NCBI GenBank assembly: GCA_963832305.1
Contig: CAWHTU010000014.1
Span: forward strand, 124,001-188,000
Length of the DNA stretch: 64,000 nt
From: Roseiarcus sp963832305
GTDB lineage: Bacteria; Pseudomonadota; Alphaproteobacteria; Rhizobiales; Beijerinckiaceae
Direction of reading: 5' to 3'
This document shows, in pieces, positions 20,006 to 27,797 of this stretch (its first letter is position 1; every line of letters starts with the position of its first letter). The notes beneath the pieces are model-generated. The model saw nothing but the letters and a program-made list of their open reading frames with translations, searched no databases and was not told where the DNA came from. The translations under genes were made by a program, and so were the position numbers.

Positions 20006-21334
20006 TCACCGCACCACGGTCAGCCGCCGCGCCGCCCTGGTGAGCCCGGTATAGAGCCAGCGCGCCCGATGCTCACGGAAGGCGAAGCTCTCGTCGAACA
20101 GCATCACGTTGTCCCACTGCGAGCCTTGAGCCTTGTGGACGGTGAGCGCATAGCCGTAGTCGAACTCGTCCGACTCGCGGCGCAGAGCGTAGGCGAGTTC
20201 CCCCTCCGTCCCCTCGAAGAACGCTTTCAAGACCGCGACCTTGACGGGCCGGCGGGCGCCTTCGTCCTCCGAGCGCAGGGTCATCTTGACGAAATCCTTC
20301 TTCACCTCGCCAAGCATTTCGACCCGCCACAAGCCGCCGTTGATGAGGCCCTTCGTCCGGTCGTTGCGCAGGCAGACCAGCCGGTCGCCGGCGACCGGCA
20401 GCGGCTCCTTGAAGCCATTGAGGTCGCGCATCCGCTGATTATAGGCGCGCCGCGTCCGATTTGTCCCGACCAGCACCTGATCGGCGCCGAGCACGTCCGC
20501 CGCATCGACCGCGGCGCGCCGGATGACGCGCGTCTCGCCATAGACGCCGTGTTCAAGCTCGCCGCCCGAGCGCACGACCTCGGACAGGCGGATGATCGGG
20601 TTGTCATGCGCCTGGCGATGGATCTGGGTCAGCATCACGTCGGGCGGGTGTTCGGTGAAATAGCCGCCGCCCTTGACCGGCGGCAATTGGAACGGGTCGC
20701 CCAGCACCAGGATCGGCTTGCCGAACGAGAGCAGATCGCGCGCGAGCTCCGCGTCGACCATCGAGCATTCGTCGATCACGATCAGCCCGGCGCGGGAAGC
20801 CGGCCCCTCGGCGTTGAGGGTGAAGGTCGGCGCGCCTTCCGCGCCCTCGCTCGCCCGGTAGATGAGCGCATGGATGGTGGTCGCGCCGGCGCAGCCCTTG
20901 GAACGCATCACCAGCGCCGCCTTGCCGGTGAAGGCGGCGAAGGCCGTGTCGCCGCGCGCCCCTTCGGCGATGTGGCGGGCGAGCGTCGTCTTGCCGACCC
21001 CGGCATAGCCGAACAGGCGGAAGACCTGGGGCTCGCCGTTCTTGAGCCAGCGGCCGACGGCGTCGATCGCCTGCGCCTGCTCGGGCGACCATTCGCGGCC
21101 GATCGGGCGCGGCGGCGGGCCGACGGGCGCGGCCGCCGCCTCCTTCTCGGCTGCGTTCGCTCCCGTTTCTTCGCTCGCGCGCTTCGGTTCGGCGGTCGCG
21201 CCACACCGTGAACAGACCGGGGGCTTGCGGCCGAGATCGTAATATTTGGCGCCGCAAACGAAGCACTGCCGCTTGGTTCCGAGGCGACCGGACGCCAGCT
21301 TGCTCTTGGTCGACGCCAGCTTGCTCTTGGTCAA
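20006..21334 (-). CDS. RecD-like superfamily 1 DNA helicase with an N-terminal FYDLN-type zinc ribbon
   Basis: A 442-residue protein. Residues about 16-48 (GRLGTKRQCFVCGAKYYDLG, then CSRCG) match the FYDLN/TIGR02300 zinc-ribbon family, which is normally a separate small protein. From about residue 80 an SF1 helicase follows: Walker A GYAGVGKTTLA, Walker B VIDECSMVD, motif III GDPFQLPPV, Q/R motif QIHRQ and motif VI YALTVHKAQGSQWDNV with LYTGLTRAARRL. Such helicases unwind DNA 5'-3'. The start is TTG at 21334, within an exact 21-base tandem duplication (TKSKLAS twice). The fusion is seen directly in a continuous frame; its role is inference. Confidence 0.85.
   Translation of the reverse strand: MTKSKLASTKSKLASGRLGTKRQCFVCGAKYYDLGRKPPVCSRCGATAEPKRASEETGANAAEKEAAAAPVGPPPRPIGREWSPEQAQAIDAVGRWLKNGEPQVFRLFGYAGVGKTTLARHIAEGARGDTAFAAFTGKAALVMRSKGCAGATTIHALIYRASEGAEGAPTFTLNAEGPASRAGLIVIDECSMVDAELARDLLSFGKPILVLGDPFQLPPVKGGGYFTEHPPDVMLTQIHRQAHDNPIIRLSEVVRSGGELEHGVYGETRVIRRAAVDAADVLGADQVLVGTNRTRRAYNQRMRDLNGFKEPLPVAGDRLVCLRNDRTKGLINGGLWRVEMLGEVKKDFVKMTLRSEDEGARRPVKVAVLKAFFEGTEGELAYALRRESDEFDYGYALTVHKAQGSQWDNVMLFDESFAFREHRARWLYTGLTRAARRLTVVR
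21291..21332. repeat. 21-base exact tandem duplication at the helicase 5' end
   Basis: Two adjacent identical copies occupy 21291-21311 and 21312-21332. On the minus strand each encodes TKSKLAS or its rotation. They lie exactly at the start of the helicase gene, so copy number would change its N-terminus by seven residues. Confidence 0.9.
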
Positions 21335-21599
21335 TGAGCCCTCGCCCTCCGGCCCCGAGGCGCCCGAGCATAAACGATTGATTCAGGTTTGAAGCGCAGC
21401 ATTTTAGCAGAATTGTCGAAAACCTCGCCAACCGCTGGCCCTCCGCGGGCGGAGCCGGCGCCTTGAACGTGCTGCGCCTGGCCCCATATTTGCCTCATCC
21501 GGAACGAGTTTCGCGCTCCGGAGTTGACGGTGAAGCCGGACCCGACGCTTCTTGATGAAGGTCCAAAGTCCGTGAGCCGCCTGAAAGGGGGCTTCGAAC
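21335..21599. other. intergenic region between helicase and hsp20
   Basis: 265 bases with divergent promoters. No gene is supported. The last 30 bases hold the hsp20 thermometer-like hairpin, given separately. A sigma-32 promoter would be expected about 60-120 bases upstream of hsp20 but I cannot assign hexamers with confidence. Confidence 0.4.
21574..21594 (+). promoter_or_regulatory. ROSE-like RNA thermometer hairpin covering the hsp20 ribosome binding site
   Basis: The RNA AGCCGCCU (21575-21582) pairs with AGGGGGCU (21586-21593) across a three-base GAA loop, with one G-G mismatch (21579 with 21589) and a G-U closing pair outside. The 3' arm is the Shine-Dalgarno region itself, nine bases before the hsp20 ATG. 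ROSE elements of rhizobial small heat-shock genes hide the ribosome site the same way and are known to contain a G-G pair opposite the SD. Pairing is seen in the sequence; temperature control is inference. Confidence 0.6.
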
Positions 21600-22028
21600 A
21601 TGGTGCGTGTGACGGCGCTGACCTCTCCGCTCCTGCTCGGCTTCGACGACCTCGAGCGGGCGCTCGACAAGGTTTCGAAGACCGGGACGGATGGTTATCC
21701 GCCTTACAACATCGAGCGGATCGCCGCTGAGGGCGGCGAGCCGGAACGGTTGCGCATCACGCTGGCCGTGGCGGGGTTCTCGCAGGACCAGATCGAGGTC
21801 TCGGTCGAGGAGAACCAGCTCATGATCCGGGGCCGGCAGCAGGAGGACAAGGCGCGCGAATATCTGCATCGCGGCATCGCCGCGCGGCAGTTCCAGCGCA
21901 GCTTCCTCCTCGCGGACGGCATGGAGGTGTTGAGCGCCGATCTCAAGCAGGGGCTGCTGTCGATTGATCTGGTTCGACCGGCGCCCGAACGAGTGGTGCG
22001 AAAGATACGGATAGCGGCGCGCGATTGA
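21600..22028 (+). CDS. small heat-shock protein Hsp20 (IbpA-like)
   Basis: A 142-residue alpha-crystallin family chaperone that holds unfolding proteins at heat shock. The alpha-crystallin domain covers about residues 33-125 (YPPYNIERIAAEGGEPERLRITLAVAGF, ending GLLSIDLVRPAP with the LxI-type strand). Rhizobial class A Hsp20 proteins look the same. It is followed 52 bases later by a DUF1150 gene, a pairing typical of Hyphomicrobiales. The ribosome site lies in a strong hairpin, suggesting thermosensor control. Confidence 0.94.
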   Translation: MVRVTALTSPLLLGFDDLERALDKVSKTGTDGYPPYNIERIAAEGGEPERLRITLAVAGFSQDQIEVSVEENQLMIRGRQQEDKAREYLHRGIAARQFQRSFLLADGMEVLSADLKQGLLSIDLVRPAPERVVRKIRIAARD

Positions 22029-22080
22029 AGGATGCGCGGCCTTAAGGCGGGTCGATGACCGCCGGATATGGAGAGACGCG

Positions 22081-22353
22081 ATGAGACAAGAAACCGACAA
22101 GACGACGGCTCCGCCGGAGGCTCTGACCGCGCAGGAATTCGCCCGTCTCGGCGACGGCTCTCTTGCCTATGTGAAGACGATAAATTCCGAAGACGTCGCC
22201 CGACTGTTCCCGCAGGCGCCGCCGCTCAAGCCCGGACTTACCCTGTTTGCGCTGCTCGGCGCCGACGGCTCGCCGATCATGCTGACCGATTCGAAGGACG
22301 CGGCGATCGCCAACGCCTGGGAGCAGGAGCTCGAGACGGTAAGCCTGCACTGA
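22081..22353 (+). CDS. DUF1150 family protein
   Basis: A 90-residue cytoplasmic protein. LTAQEFARLGDGSLAYVKTI and LFALLGADGSPIMLTDSKDAA are the conserved blocks of DUF1150, a small family regularly found next to hsp20 in alphaproteobacteria and therefore thought to belong to the heat-shock response. No biochemical function is known. GGAGAG precedes the ATG. Probably co-transcribed with hsp20. Confidence 0.9.
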   Translation: MRQETDKTTAPPEALTAQEFARLGDGSLAYVKTINSEDVARLFPQAPPLKPGLTLFALLGADGSPIMLTDSKDAAIANAWEQELETVSLH

Positions 22354-22395
22354 GCCGCGCCTCCGTCCGGCAGGGGGAGAATCGGTTAGAGCCGC

Positions 22396-23193
22396 CTAAG
22401 TGTTACGCAACAGCGTGCGGAGGCGAATCATTTGAGCAATCCCTTCCCGGCCGGGGAAGATTGTGCCGTGGTGGATGCCCATGAGCATAAGGTCCTGAAG
22501 AGCCGACTTGCACTCCGATCGTGGCAAGGTGAATTTGATCAACGCACCGTCGAGCCCGACGGGTCAACTCATTAGATATTCCTCCAGGCTGCTCTCGTTG
22601 GTCTTGAGAAAAGTGAACACTCCGAATTGGTTGCCAAGCCGATTGTTCTCGAAGTCCTGAACAGTGACGATTTCGAGCTGTCCCTTCGGGGCCTTGGCTT
22701 CGACTTCATTGCAATTCATCGCCCATACTGCGACGTGTCCCTGTCTGTCACCGGGCTTCTCGAATAGAAACCAAGAATACGCAAAATATACGGCAACGTA
22801 TGGGCTGAACGACCAATCCAATAATCGTGTTTGCAGCCCGTGATGCTGAGCCATCGCAAGGACCCTTGGATCGTCCTGGCCGTAACGCCACGGTGAGAAC
22901 CGTTCACACTCCTCGTAGAAGTCTCTGATCAGTTCTTTCGCGATGGCATCGCGGTTTGCGGCTTGCTGATCGGAATAGGTGCGATCGAAAGTCGACTTGA
23001 GAGACCAGTCGGCGCTCCCCTGACCTCTGAAAATGAATCGCTTGTAAACGTCGTAGTCGTGTGCGCCGGGCAGGTTTGCCCGAATGCCGTTCTTGAATTC
23101 ATCCCAGGTGTGGAAAGTGTGGACCTTGAGTCCCGGCGGCTCGCTCGCGTTGTTCGCCCCGCCGACCTGACCACGTTTGGTGTGCTTCGCCAT
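22396..23193 (-). pseudogene. FRG-domain protein interrupted by an in-frame TGA
   Basis: The first 209 codons (from 23193) encode an FRG domain: FIFRGQGSADWSLKSTFDR, then MAQHHGLQTRLLDWSFSPYVA with VYFAY, the family's two signature blocks. Translation stops at TGA 22566-22564 just after SSLEEYLMS. The same frame then continues without shift for 55 codons to TAG at 22396 and reads ALIKFTLPRSECKSALQDL and GIHHGTIFPGREGIAQMI, which is the expected C-terminal part of an FRG protein. So one nonsense codon splits a 265-residue gene. FRG proteins are of unknown function but common near mobile and defence genes. The gene has lower GC than its flanks and sits alone between hsp20-DUF1150 and thyA. Confidence 0.75.
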
Positions 23194-23351
23194 GACGGCG
23201 CCTCACGCGCGTCTCAATCGGCTTGTTCTATTATAACGGAACGGGCGGTGCAAATGAAGCGGCCGGCATAGCCCGTGCCGCCGGGGACCTGTCCGGGTCA
23301 CAACGAATCGGATAGAGTTTTTGGTCCGCTAAAGCTACAAGGATCGCGCCG

Positions 23352-24143
23352 ATGCGCGCCTATCTCGACCTTATGCGCGAGGCGCTTGAGGACGGCGCAA
23401 TCAAGCGGGACCGCACGGGCACGGGCGTGCGTTCGCTGTTCGGCCGCCAGCTTCGCTTCGATCTCGCGAACGGCTTCCCGCTAGTCACCACCAAGCGGCT
23501 CCACATCAAGTCGATCGTGCGCGAGCTGATCTGGTTCCTGCGCGGCGACACCAACATCGCGTATCTCAAGGCGCACGGAGTTTCGATCTGGGACGAATGG
23601 GCCGACGAGTCGGGCGACCTCGGCCCGGTCTACGGCAAGCAGTGGCGCGCCTGGGAGGGGCCGGACGGGCGAACGATAGATCAGATCGCCTGGGTGATCG
23701 AGGAGATCCGCCGCAATCCCGATTCGCGCCGTCTCGTCGTCTCGGCCTGGAACGTCGCCGAAATCGAACGGATGAAGCTTGCGCCCTGCCACTGCCTGTT
23801 CCAGTTCTATGTCAGCGGCGGCAGGTTGTCGTGCCAGCTCTACCAGCGCTCGGCCGACATTTTTCTCGGCGTGCCGTTCAACATCGCAAGCTACGCGCTC
23901 CTGACCCATCTGATCGCCCGCGAGTGCTCGCTCGAGGTGGGCGAGTTCGTGCATACGTTCGGCGACGCCCATCTCTACCGCAATCACGAGGACCAGGCGC
24001 GCGAGCAGCTTGCGCGGGCGCCGCGCCCGCTGCCGCGCCTGAAGCTCGGCGACGCCGGCTCGATCTTCGACCTCGACGCCGACGCGATCACGTTCGAGGG
24101 CTACGATCCGTGGCCGGCGATCAAGGCCAAGGTCGCGGTGTGA
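23352..24143 (+). CDS. thyA: thymidylate synthase
   Basis: A 263-residue enzyme that methylates dUMP to dTMP with methylene-THF. The catalytic cysteine motif APCHCLFQFYV, the LYQRSADIFLGVPFNIASYA block and the C-terminal IKAKVAV are all typical. The length equals that of E. coli ThyA (264). The stop overlaps the folA start by four bases (GTGA), so the two act as a dTMP cycle operon: ThyA oxidises the folate that FolA reduces. Confidence 0.98.
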   Translation: MRAYLDLMREALEDGAIKRDRTGTGVRSLFGRQLRFDLANGFPLVTTKRLHIKSIVRELIWFLRGDTNIAYLKAHGVSIWDEWADESGDLGPVYGKQWRAWEGPDGRTIDQIAWVIEEIRRNPDSRRLVVSAWNVAEIERMKLAPCHCLFQFYVSGGRLSCQLYQRSADIFLGVPFNIASYALLTHLIARECSLEVGEFVHTFGDAHLYRNHEDQAREQLARAPRPLPRLKLGDAGSIFDLDADAITFEGYDPWPAIKAKVAV

Positions 24144-24655
24144 GGCATGCGCCGCTCGTCCTGGTCGCGGCGGTCGCGCGCAACGGCGTCATCGGCGCCA
24201 ATCACGGGCTCCCCTGGCGGCTTTCCAGCGACCTCAAGCGGTACAAGGCGCTGACGTGGGGCAAGCCCATGGTGATGGGACGCAAGACCTATCTCACCAT
24301 CGGCCGCGCGCTGCCGGGACGCGAGACGATCGTCGTCACCCGCGACCCCGGCTTCGACGCCCCGGACGTCCTCGTCGCCCACGATCTTCAGGCTGCGCTC
24401 ACACTTGCAGCCGAGCGCGCCCGGGCGATGGGGGCGAGCGAAATCATCGTCGCCGGCGGCGGCGAGATTTATGCGCAGACGATTGGGTGCGCCGAGCGGC
24501 TCTTCATCACCGAGGTTGCGCTGGACGCCGAGGGCGAGACCCGTTTTCCGCCGATCGACCCGCGCATCTGGCATGAAGTCAGCCGCGAGAAGGGGGAACG
24601 CGGCCCCCGCGATGAAGCGGATTTCGTCTTTGTGGAGCACCAGCGTAGGACGTGA
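24140..24655 (+). CDS. folA: dihydrofolate reductase
   Basis: A 171-residue enzyme reducing dihydrofolate to THF with NADPH. Starting at GTG 24140 it reads HAPLVLVAAVARNGVIGANH, then GLPWRLSSDLKRYK, the conserved substrate region, MVMGRKTYLTIGRALPGR (NADPH-binding), and IIVAGGGEIYAQTI. The frame remains open upstream inside thyA, but the GTG overlapping the thyA stop is the natural start by homology and coupling. It converges on the next gene with 31 bases between. Confidence 0.95.
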   Translation: MRHAPLVLVAAVARNGVIGANHGLPWRLSSDLKRYKALTWGKPMVMGRKTYLTIGRALPGRETIVVTRDPGFDAPDVLVAHDLQAALTLAAERARAMGASEIIVAGGGEIYAQTIGCAERLFITEVALDAEGETRFPPIDPRIWHEVSREKGERGPRDEADFVFVEHQRRT

Positions 24656-24686
24656 GCGTTTTCGAACCGCTCGCCTCGACCGTGCG

Positions 24687-24986
24687 TTAGACGCTGCGCC
24701 ACATTTCGTCGTGCGCCGACCCTGGTAGGAAAAGCGAAGCGCTGCCTTCGACCAGTTTCATGTACTCAGGGTTGCTCAGCAATTTGTTGTTGTTCGCCTC
24801 GACAGACGCGAGATCAGGTTCTGCCGCGACCCAGGCAATGCGGAACGGGTTCCCCCCAACCGGCATGCTGACGCCAACCTTGAGGCCGGTGATCTTCTCC
24901 ACCAGTTTGGCGGTCTGGTGAGCGAAGGCCAGCGCCTCCGCAACCTTGCCCGGAGCAATCTTTGCCGTTCGAACAAACGTGATCAT
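24687..24986 (-). CDS. small protein with a dimeric alpha/beta-barrel-like pattern, function unknown
   Basis: A 99-residue cytoplasmic protein beginning MITFVRTAKIAPGKVAEALA, with a beta-strand, then helix, then KITGLKVGVSMPVGGNPFRI and a second helix-strand pair ending ASLFLPGSAHDEMWR. The layout resembles Dabb/antibiotic monooxygenase-like ferredoxin folds (NIPSNAP-type), but I cannot name the family. It stands alone, convergent with folA, and has a GGGAGGAAT-type ribosome site before the ATG. Confidence 0.65.
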   Translation of the reverse strand: MITFVRTAKIAPGKVAEALAFAHQTAKLVEKITGLKVGVSMPVGGNPFRIAWVAAEPDLASVEANNNKLLSNPEYMKLVEGSASLFLPGSAHDEMWRSV

Positions 24987-25251
24987 GATATTCCTCCCGC
25001 CCGCGGAGTTGTTGTTTCACCCACGGGCTCAGGGAAGTATTGCCCATTGTGAGAAAATGCGCCATGGGGTTGGGGAATATCTACAGAACCATTGCGACTG
25101 ATGAAAGCGTTGCCGAGCGTCGCAAACCGCGCCGGCCGAGAACGGGAACAATTCCGTCCCCGGAATCATTGTGGTCGCGAAAATCCGCGAATCGAATCTA
25201 GGCGCGCTCGATCCTGGGGCGCCCGTCGATCGATCGTTTTGGAGAGCCGCG
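24987..25251. other. intergenic region, divergent promoters
   Basis: 265 bases between two divergent small genes. A GGAAC at 25147-25151 followed by the inverted repeat ATTCC...GGAAT is visible; it loosely recalls the -35 of EcfG-type stress promoters but no convincing CGTT -10 follows at the right distance. Nothing else is recognised. Confidence 0.3.
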
Positions 25252-25470
25252 ATGCCCAATGCAATCGCCACGATCTGCCTCATGGCGGCGCTCGCTCTGC
25301 CGCTTCTCGCCGCGGCTCCAGCAGCGGCAGCCGCAACCTACAAGAACGACTACATCCCGAAGCGGTCGGACTCGTACCGGCATCACGTCGGGCACATGGA
25401 GAACGAGAGCAAGCAGAGGGCCAGGGCGGGAGCACAATATATGCGCCAGCACCATCTCGGCCTTTTCTGA
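25252..25470 (+). CDS. small secreted protein
   Basis: A 72-residue protein: signal peptide MPNAIATICLMAALALPLLA with cleavage near AAPAAAAA, then about 45 mature residues rich in Lys, Arg and His (KNDYIPKRSDSYRHHVGHME). The ATG at 25252 follows GGAGAG. No family recognised. Its GC content and codon use fit the genome, so it is likely real. Confidence 0.55.
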   Translation: MPNAIATICLMAALALPLLAAAPAAAAATYKNDYIPKRSDSYRHHVGHMENESKQRARAGAQYMRQHHLGLF

Positions 25471-25487
25471 TCCGAGGGAAGACGGAC

Positions 25488-26531
25488 TTATTCCGCCGCC
25501 TGCCGCAGCCGCTCGGCCGCCGCTTCGGGGGTGAGATCGCGTTGGGGAGAGCCGAGCATCTCGAAGCCGACCATGAACTTCCTGATGGTCGCCGAGCGCA
25601 GGAGCGGCGGGTAGAAATGGCCATGCATCTGCCACTCGGCGTGCACGGCGCCGTCGGTGGGTTTCTGATGGAAGCCCATTGAATAGGGGAACGGCGCGTC
25701 GAACAGCCTGTCGTAGCGCCTCGTGAGTTCGGAGAGCGCCGCCGCGAGCGCGGCCCTTTCCTCCGCCTTCAGTTCGTCGAAGCCGCCGATGCGCCGCCGC
25801 GGCAGGATCATGGTTTCGAATGGCCAGATCGCCCAGAACGGCACCAGGACGCAAAAATCTTCATTGGCGAACACGACCCGCTCGCCGAGCTCGAGCTCGC
25901 GATCGAGATAGTCGATGAGCAGCGGCCTGCCGTGCTGCACGAGATAGTCGCCCTGGCGGTCGGTTTCCTTCTGAACCTCGTTTGGCGGATGGCGGGTCGC
26001 CCAGATCTGGCCGTGCGGATGGGGGTTCGACGCGCCCATCATGTCGCCGCGATTCTCAAAAATCTGAACCGAGCCAATGTCTGGCAGCCCGCCGAGGGCG
26101 ATCGTCTCCTCGACCCAGACATCGACGACCCGTTCGATGTCGGCGACGGCCATGCCGGAGAGGGTCAGGTCGTGACGGGGCGAGAAGCAGAGCACGCGGC
26201 AGAGCCCGGTCTCGCCTTCGGCGACCATGAGCCCATCGACCGCCCTCATCGTCGGCGCGTCGGCCTTGAGCGCCGGGAAGTCGTTGTCGAACACGAAGGT
26301 GTGCGGATAGTCGGGGTTTCGCTTACCGTTCGCGCGCGAATTGCCCGGGCAGAGATAGCAGTTCGGGTCATGGGTCAGCGCTGCGGGCGACACTTTGGGC
26401 TCGCGCTGGCCTTGCCACGGACGCTGGGCGCGATGAGGCGAGACCAGCACCCACTCCCCGGTCAGCGGATTGAGGCGGCGGTGCGAGGCGTTGCGGAGCG
26501 GATCAAGGCTCGTCACGGCGAGGCTCCTCAA
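25488..26531 (-). CDS. galT: galactose-1-phosphate uridylyltransferase
   Basis: A 347-residue Leloir-pathway enzyme swapping UMP between UDP-glucose and galactose-1-phosphate. The active-site motif SNPHPHGQIWA contains the His-Pro-His nucleophile, and zinc-ligand cysteines occur in CYLCPGN. The start is TTG at 26531, overlapping the restored galK stop (TTGA); a GTG five codons later at 26516 is an alternative. Length is normal. It forms an operon with galK. Confidence 0.94.
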   Translation of the reverse strand: MRSLAVTSLDPLRNASHRRLNPLTGEWVLVSPHRAQRPWQGQREPKVSPAALTHDPNCYLCPGNSRANGKRNPDYPHTFVFDNDFPALKADAPTMRAVDGLMVAEGETGLCRVLCFSPRHDLTLSGMAVADIERVVDVWVEETIALGGLPDIGSVQIFENRGDMMGASNPHPHGQIWATRHPPNEVQKETDRQGDYLVQHGRPLLIDYLDRELELGERVVFANEDFCVLVPFWAIWPFETMILPRRRIGGFDELKAEERAALAAALSELTRRYDRLFDAPFPYSMGFHQKPTDGAVHAEWQMHGHFYPPLLRSATIRKFMVGFEMLGSPQRDLTPEAAAERLRQAAE

Positions 26532-27689
26532 ACCGGAACGAGGCGCACGCCGTCCGACGGCGAGCAGGCGAAGATTTCAGCCTCGAGCCCGGTCGCGACC
26601 CGATAGCCGTCGACTCATGATCCGAGAAGCCTTCTCGACGGCGGAGGCCTCGACCAGGCTCACTATGCAGCCGCCGAAACCTCCGCCGGTCATCCGCGAA
26701 CCGTAGACGCCCTCGATGGTCTGGGCGAGACCGACCAGCGTATCGACCTCCGGGCAAGTGATCTCGAAGTCGTCGCGCATCGATATATGAGACTGGTTCA
26801 TCGCTCGCCCGCAGGCCGCGAAGTCGTCGGCGTTGAGGGCCCGCTCCGCTTCGAGCACGCGCGCGTTCTCGGTCACGATGTGGCGGCAGCGGCGATAGAT
26901 GAGATCGGGCAACTTGCGGCGGTTGGCTTCGAGCTCGTCGGGGGTCACGTCGCGCAGCGCCTTGATCGGCCCGAGAGTGCGACTGAGCAGCCTGACACCT
27001 TCCTCGCACGCCTCGCGCCGCGCGTTGTACTCGCCGCCGGCATGCTGATGGCGGACCGTGCTATTGGCGATGAGAAGCCTAAGGTGCGGCGCGATGACGA
27101 CGTTGCGCGCCTCAAGGCTCCGGCAGTCGATCAAGAGCGCATGGCCCGCGACGCCGCGGCAGGAGATATATTGGTCCATCACTCCGCAGCGCATGCCGAC
27201 GAAGTCGTTCTCGGCCCGCTGGCAGACCTTGGCGATCTCGATCGGCTCGAACGGCAGCCGGTTCGCGGCGAGGAGCGCATGCGCGCACGAGACTTCGAGC
27301 GCCGCCGAGGAGCTCAAGCCGGCTCCGATCGGAACGTCGGTCCAGACGACGAGGTCAGCGCCGGTCAGAGGCCTTCCACTCTTTTCCAGCATGAGCGCAA
27401 CGCCAAGGATATAGTCGGACCAGTCGCCGGCCGCGCCGGCGGGCGGGGAATTGAGATCGAACTCGCGCGTCTCATCCATGATCATCGAATAGACGCGGAG
27501 GCGCCGGTCGGGGCGCGGGGACGATGCGGTCAAGGTGGCGAATTCGAGCGCCGCCGGCATGACGAAGCCATCGTTGTAGTCGGTGTGCTCGCCAATCAGA
27601 TTGACGCGGCCTGGGGCGCGGCTGACCGTCGGCACGCGGCCGAAGCGGTAGGCGAACTCCACCGCCAGGTCGCGCGCTTGAACGCTCAT
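26528..27689 (-). pseudogene. galK: galactokinase, with a one-base frameshift near the C-terminus
   Basis: A GHMP kinase phosphorylating galactose. From 27689 it reads MSVQARDLAVEFAYRFGR, then the galactokinase signature GRVNLIGEHTDYNDGFV and the ATP loop PIGAGLSSSAALEVS, and MTGGGFGGCIVSLV near the end. After EKASRIM the frame drifts and stops at 26577. The next frame reads DGYRVATGLEAEIFACSPSD and ends at TGA 26528, which overlaps the galT start exactly as expected for a coupled pair. Removing one base near 26612-26622 gives 386 residues, the normal length. That the restored stop fits galT argues the shift is recent or a sequence error. Confidence 0.85.
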
Positions 27690-27797
27690 CGGAATTCCTC
27701 CCATCGCCGAACAGGAAGGCCTGCCCCCGTCTGCGTCAAGCGTGATTGACCGCGGCGCGGCTGGAAGGCTGCGGTGAGGGAGCGGGGCCGGCAAGCC

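Noticed and set aside
25145..25185. EcfG-type promoter (GGAAC ... CGTT)
   Set aside because: A GGAAC is present but the second half reads CATT at the wrong spacing; too weak to report as a promoter.
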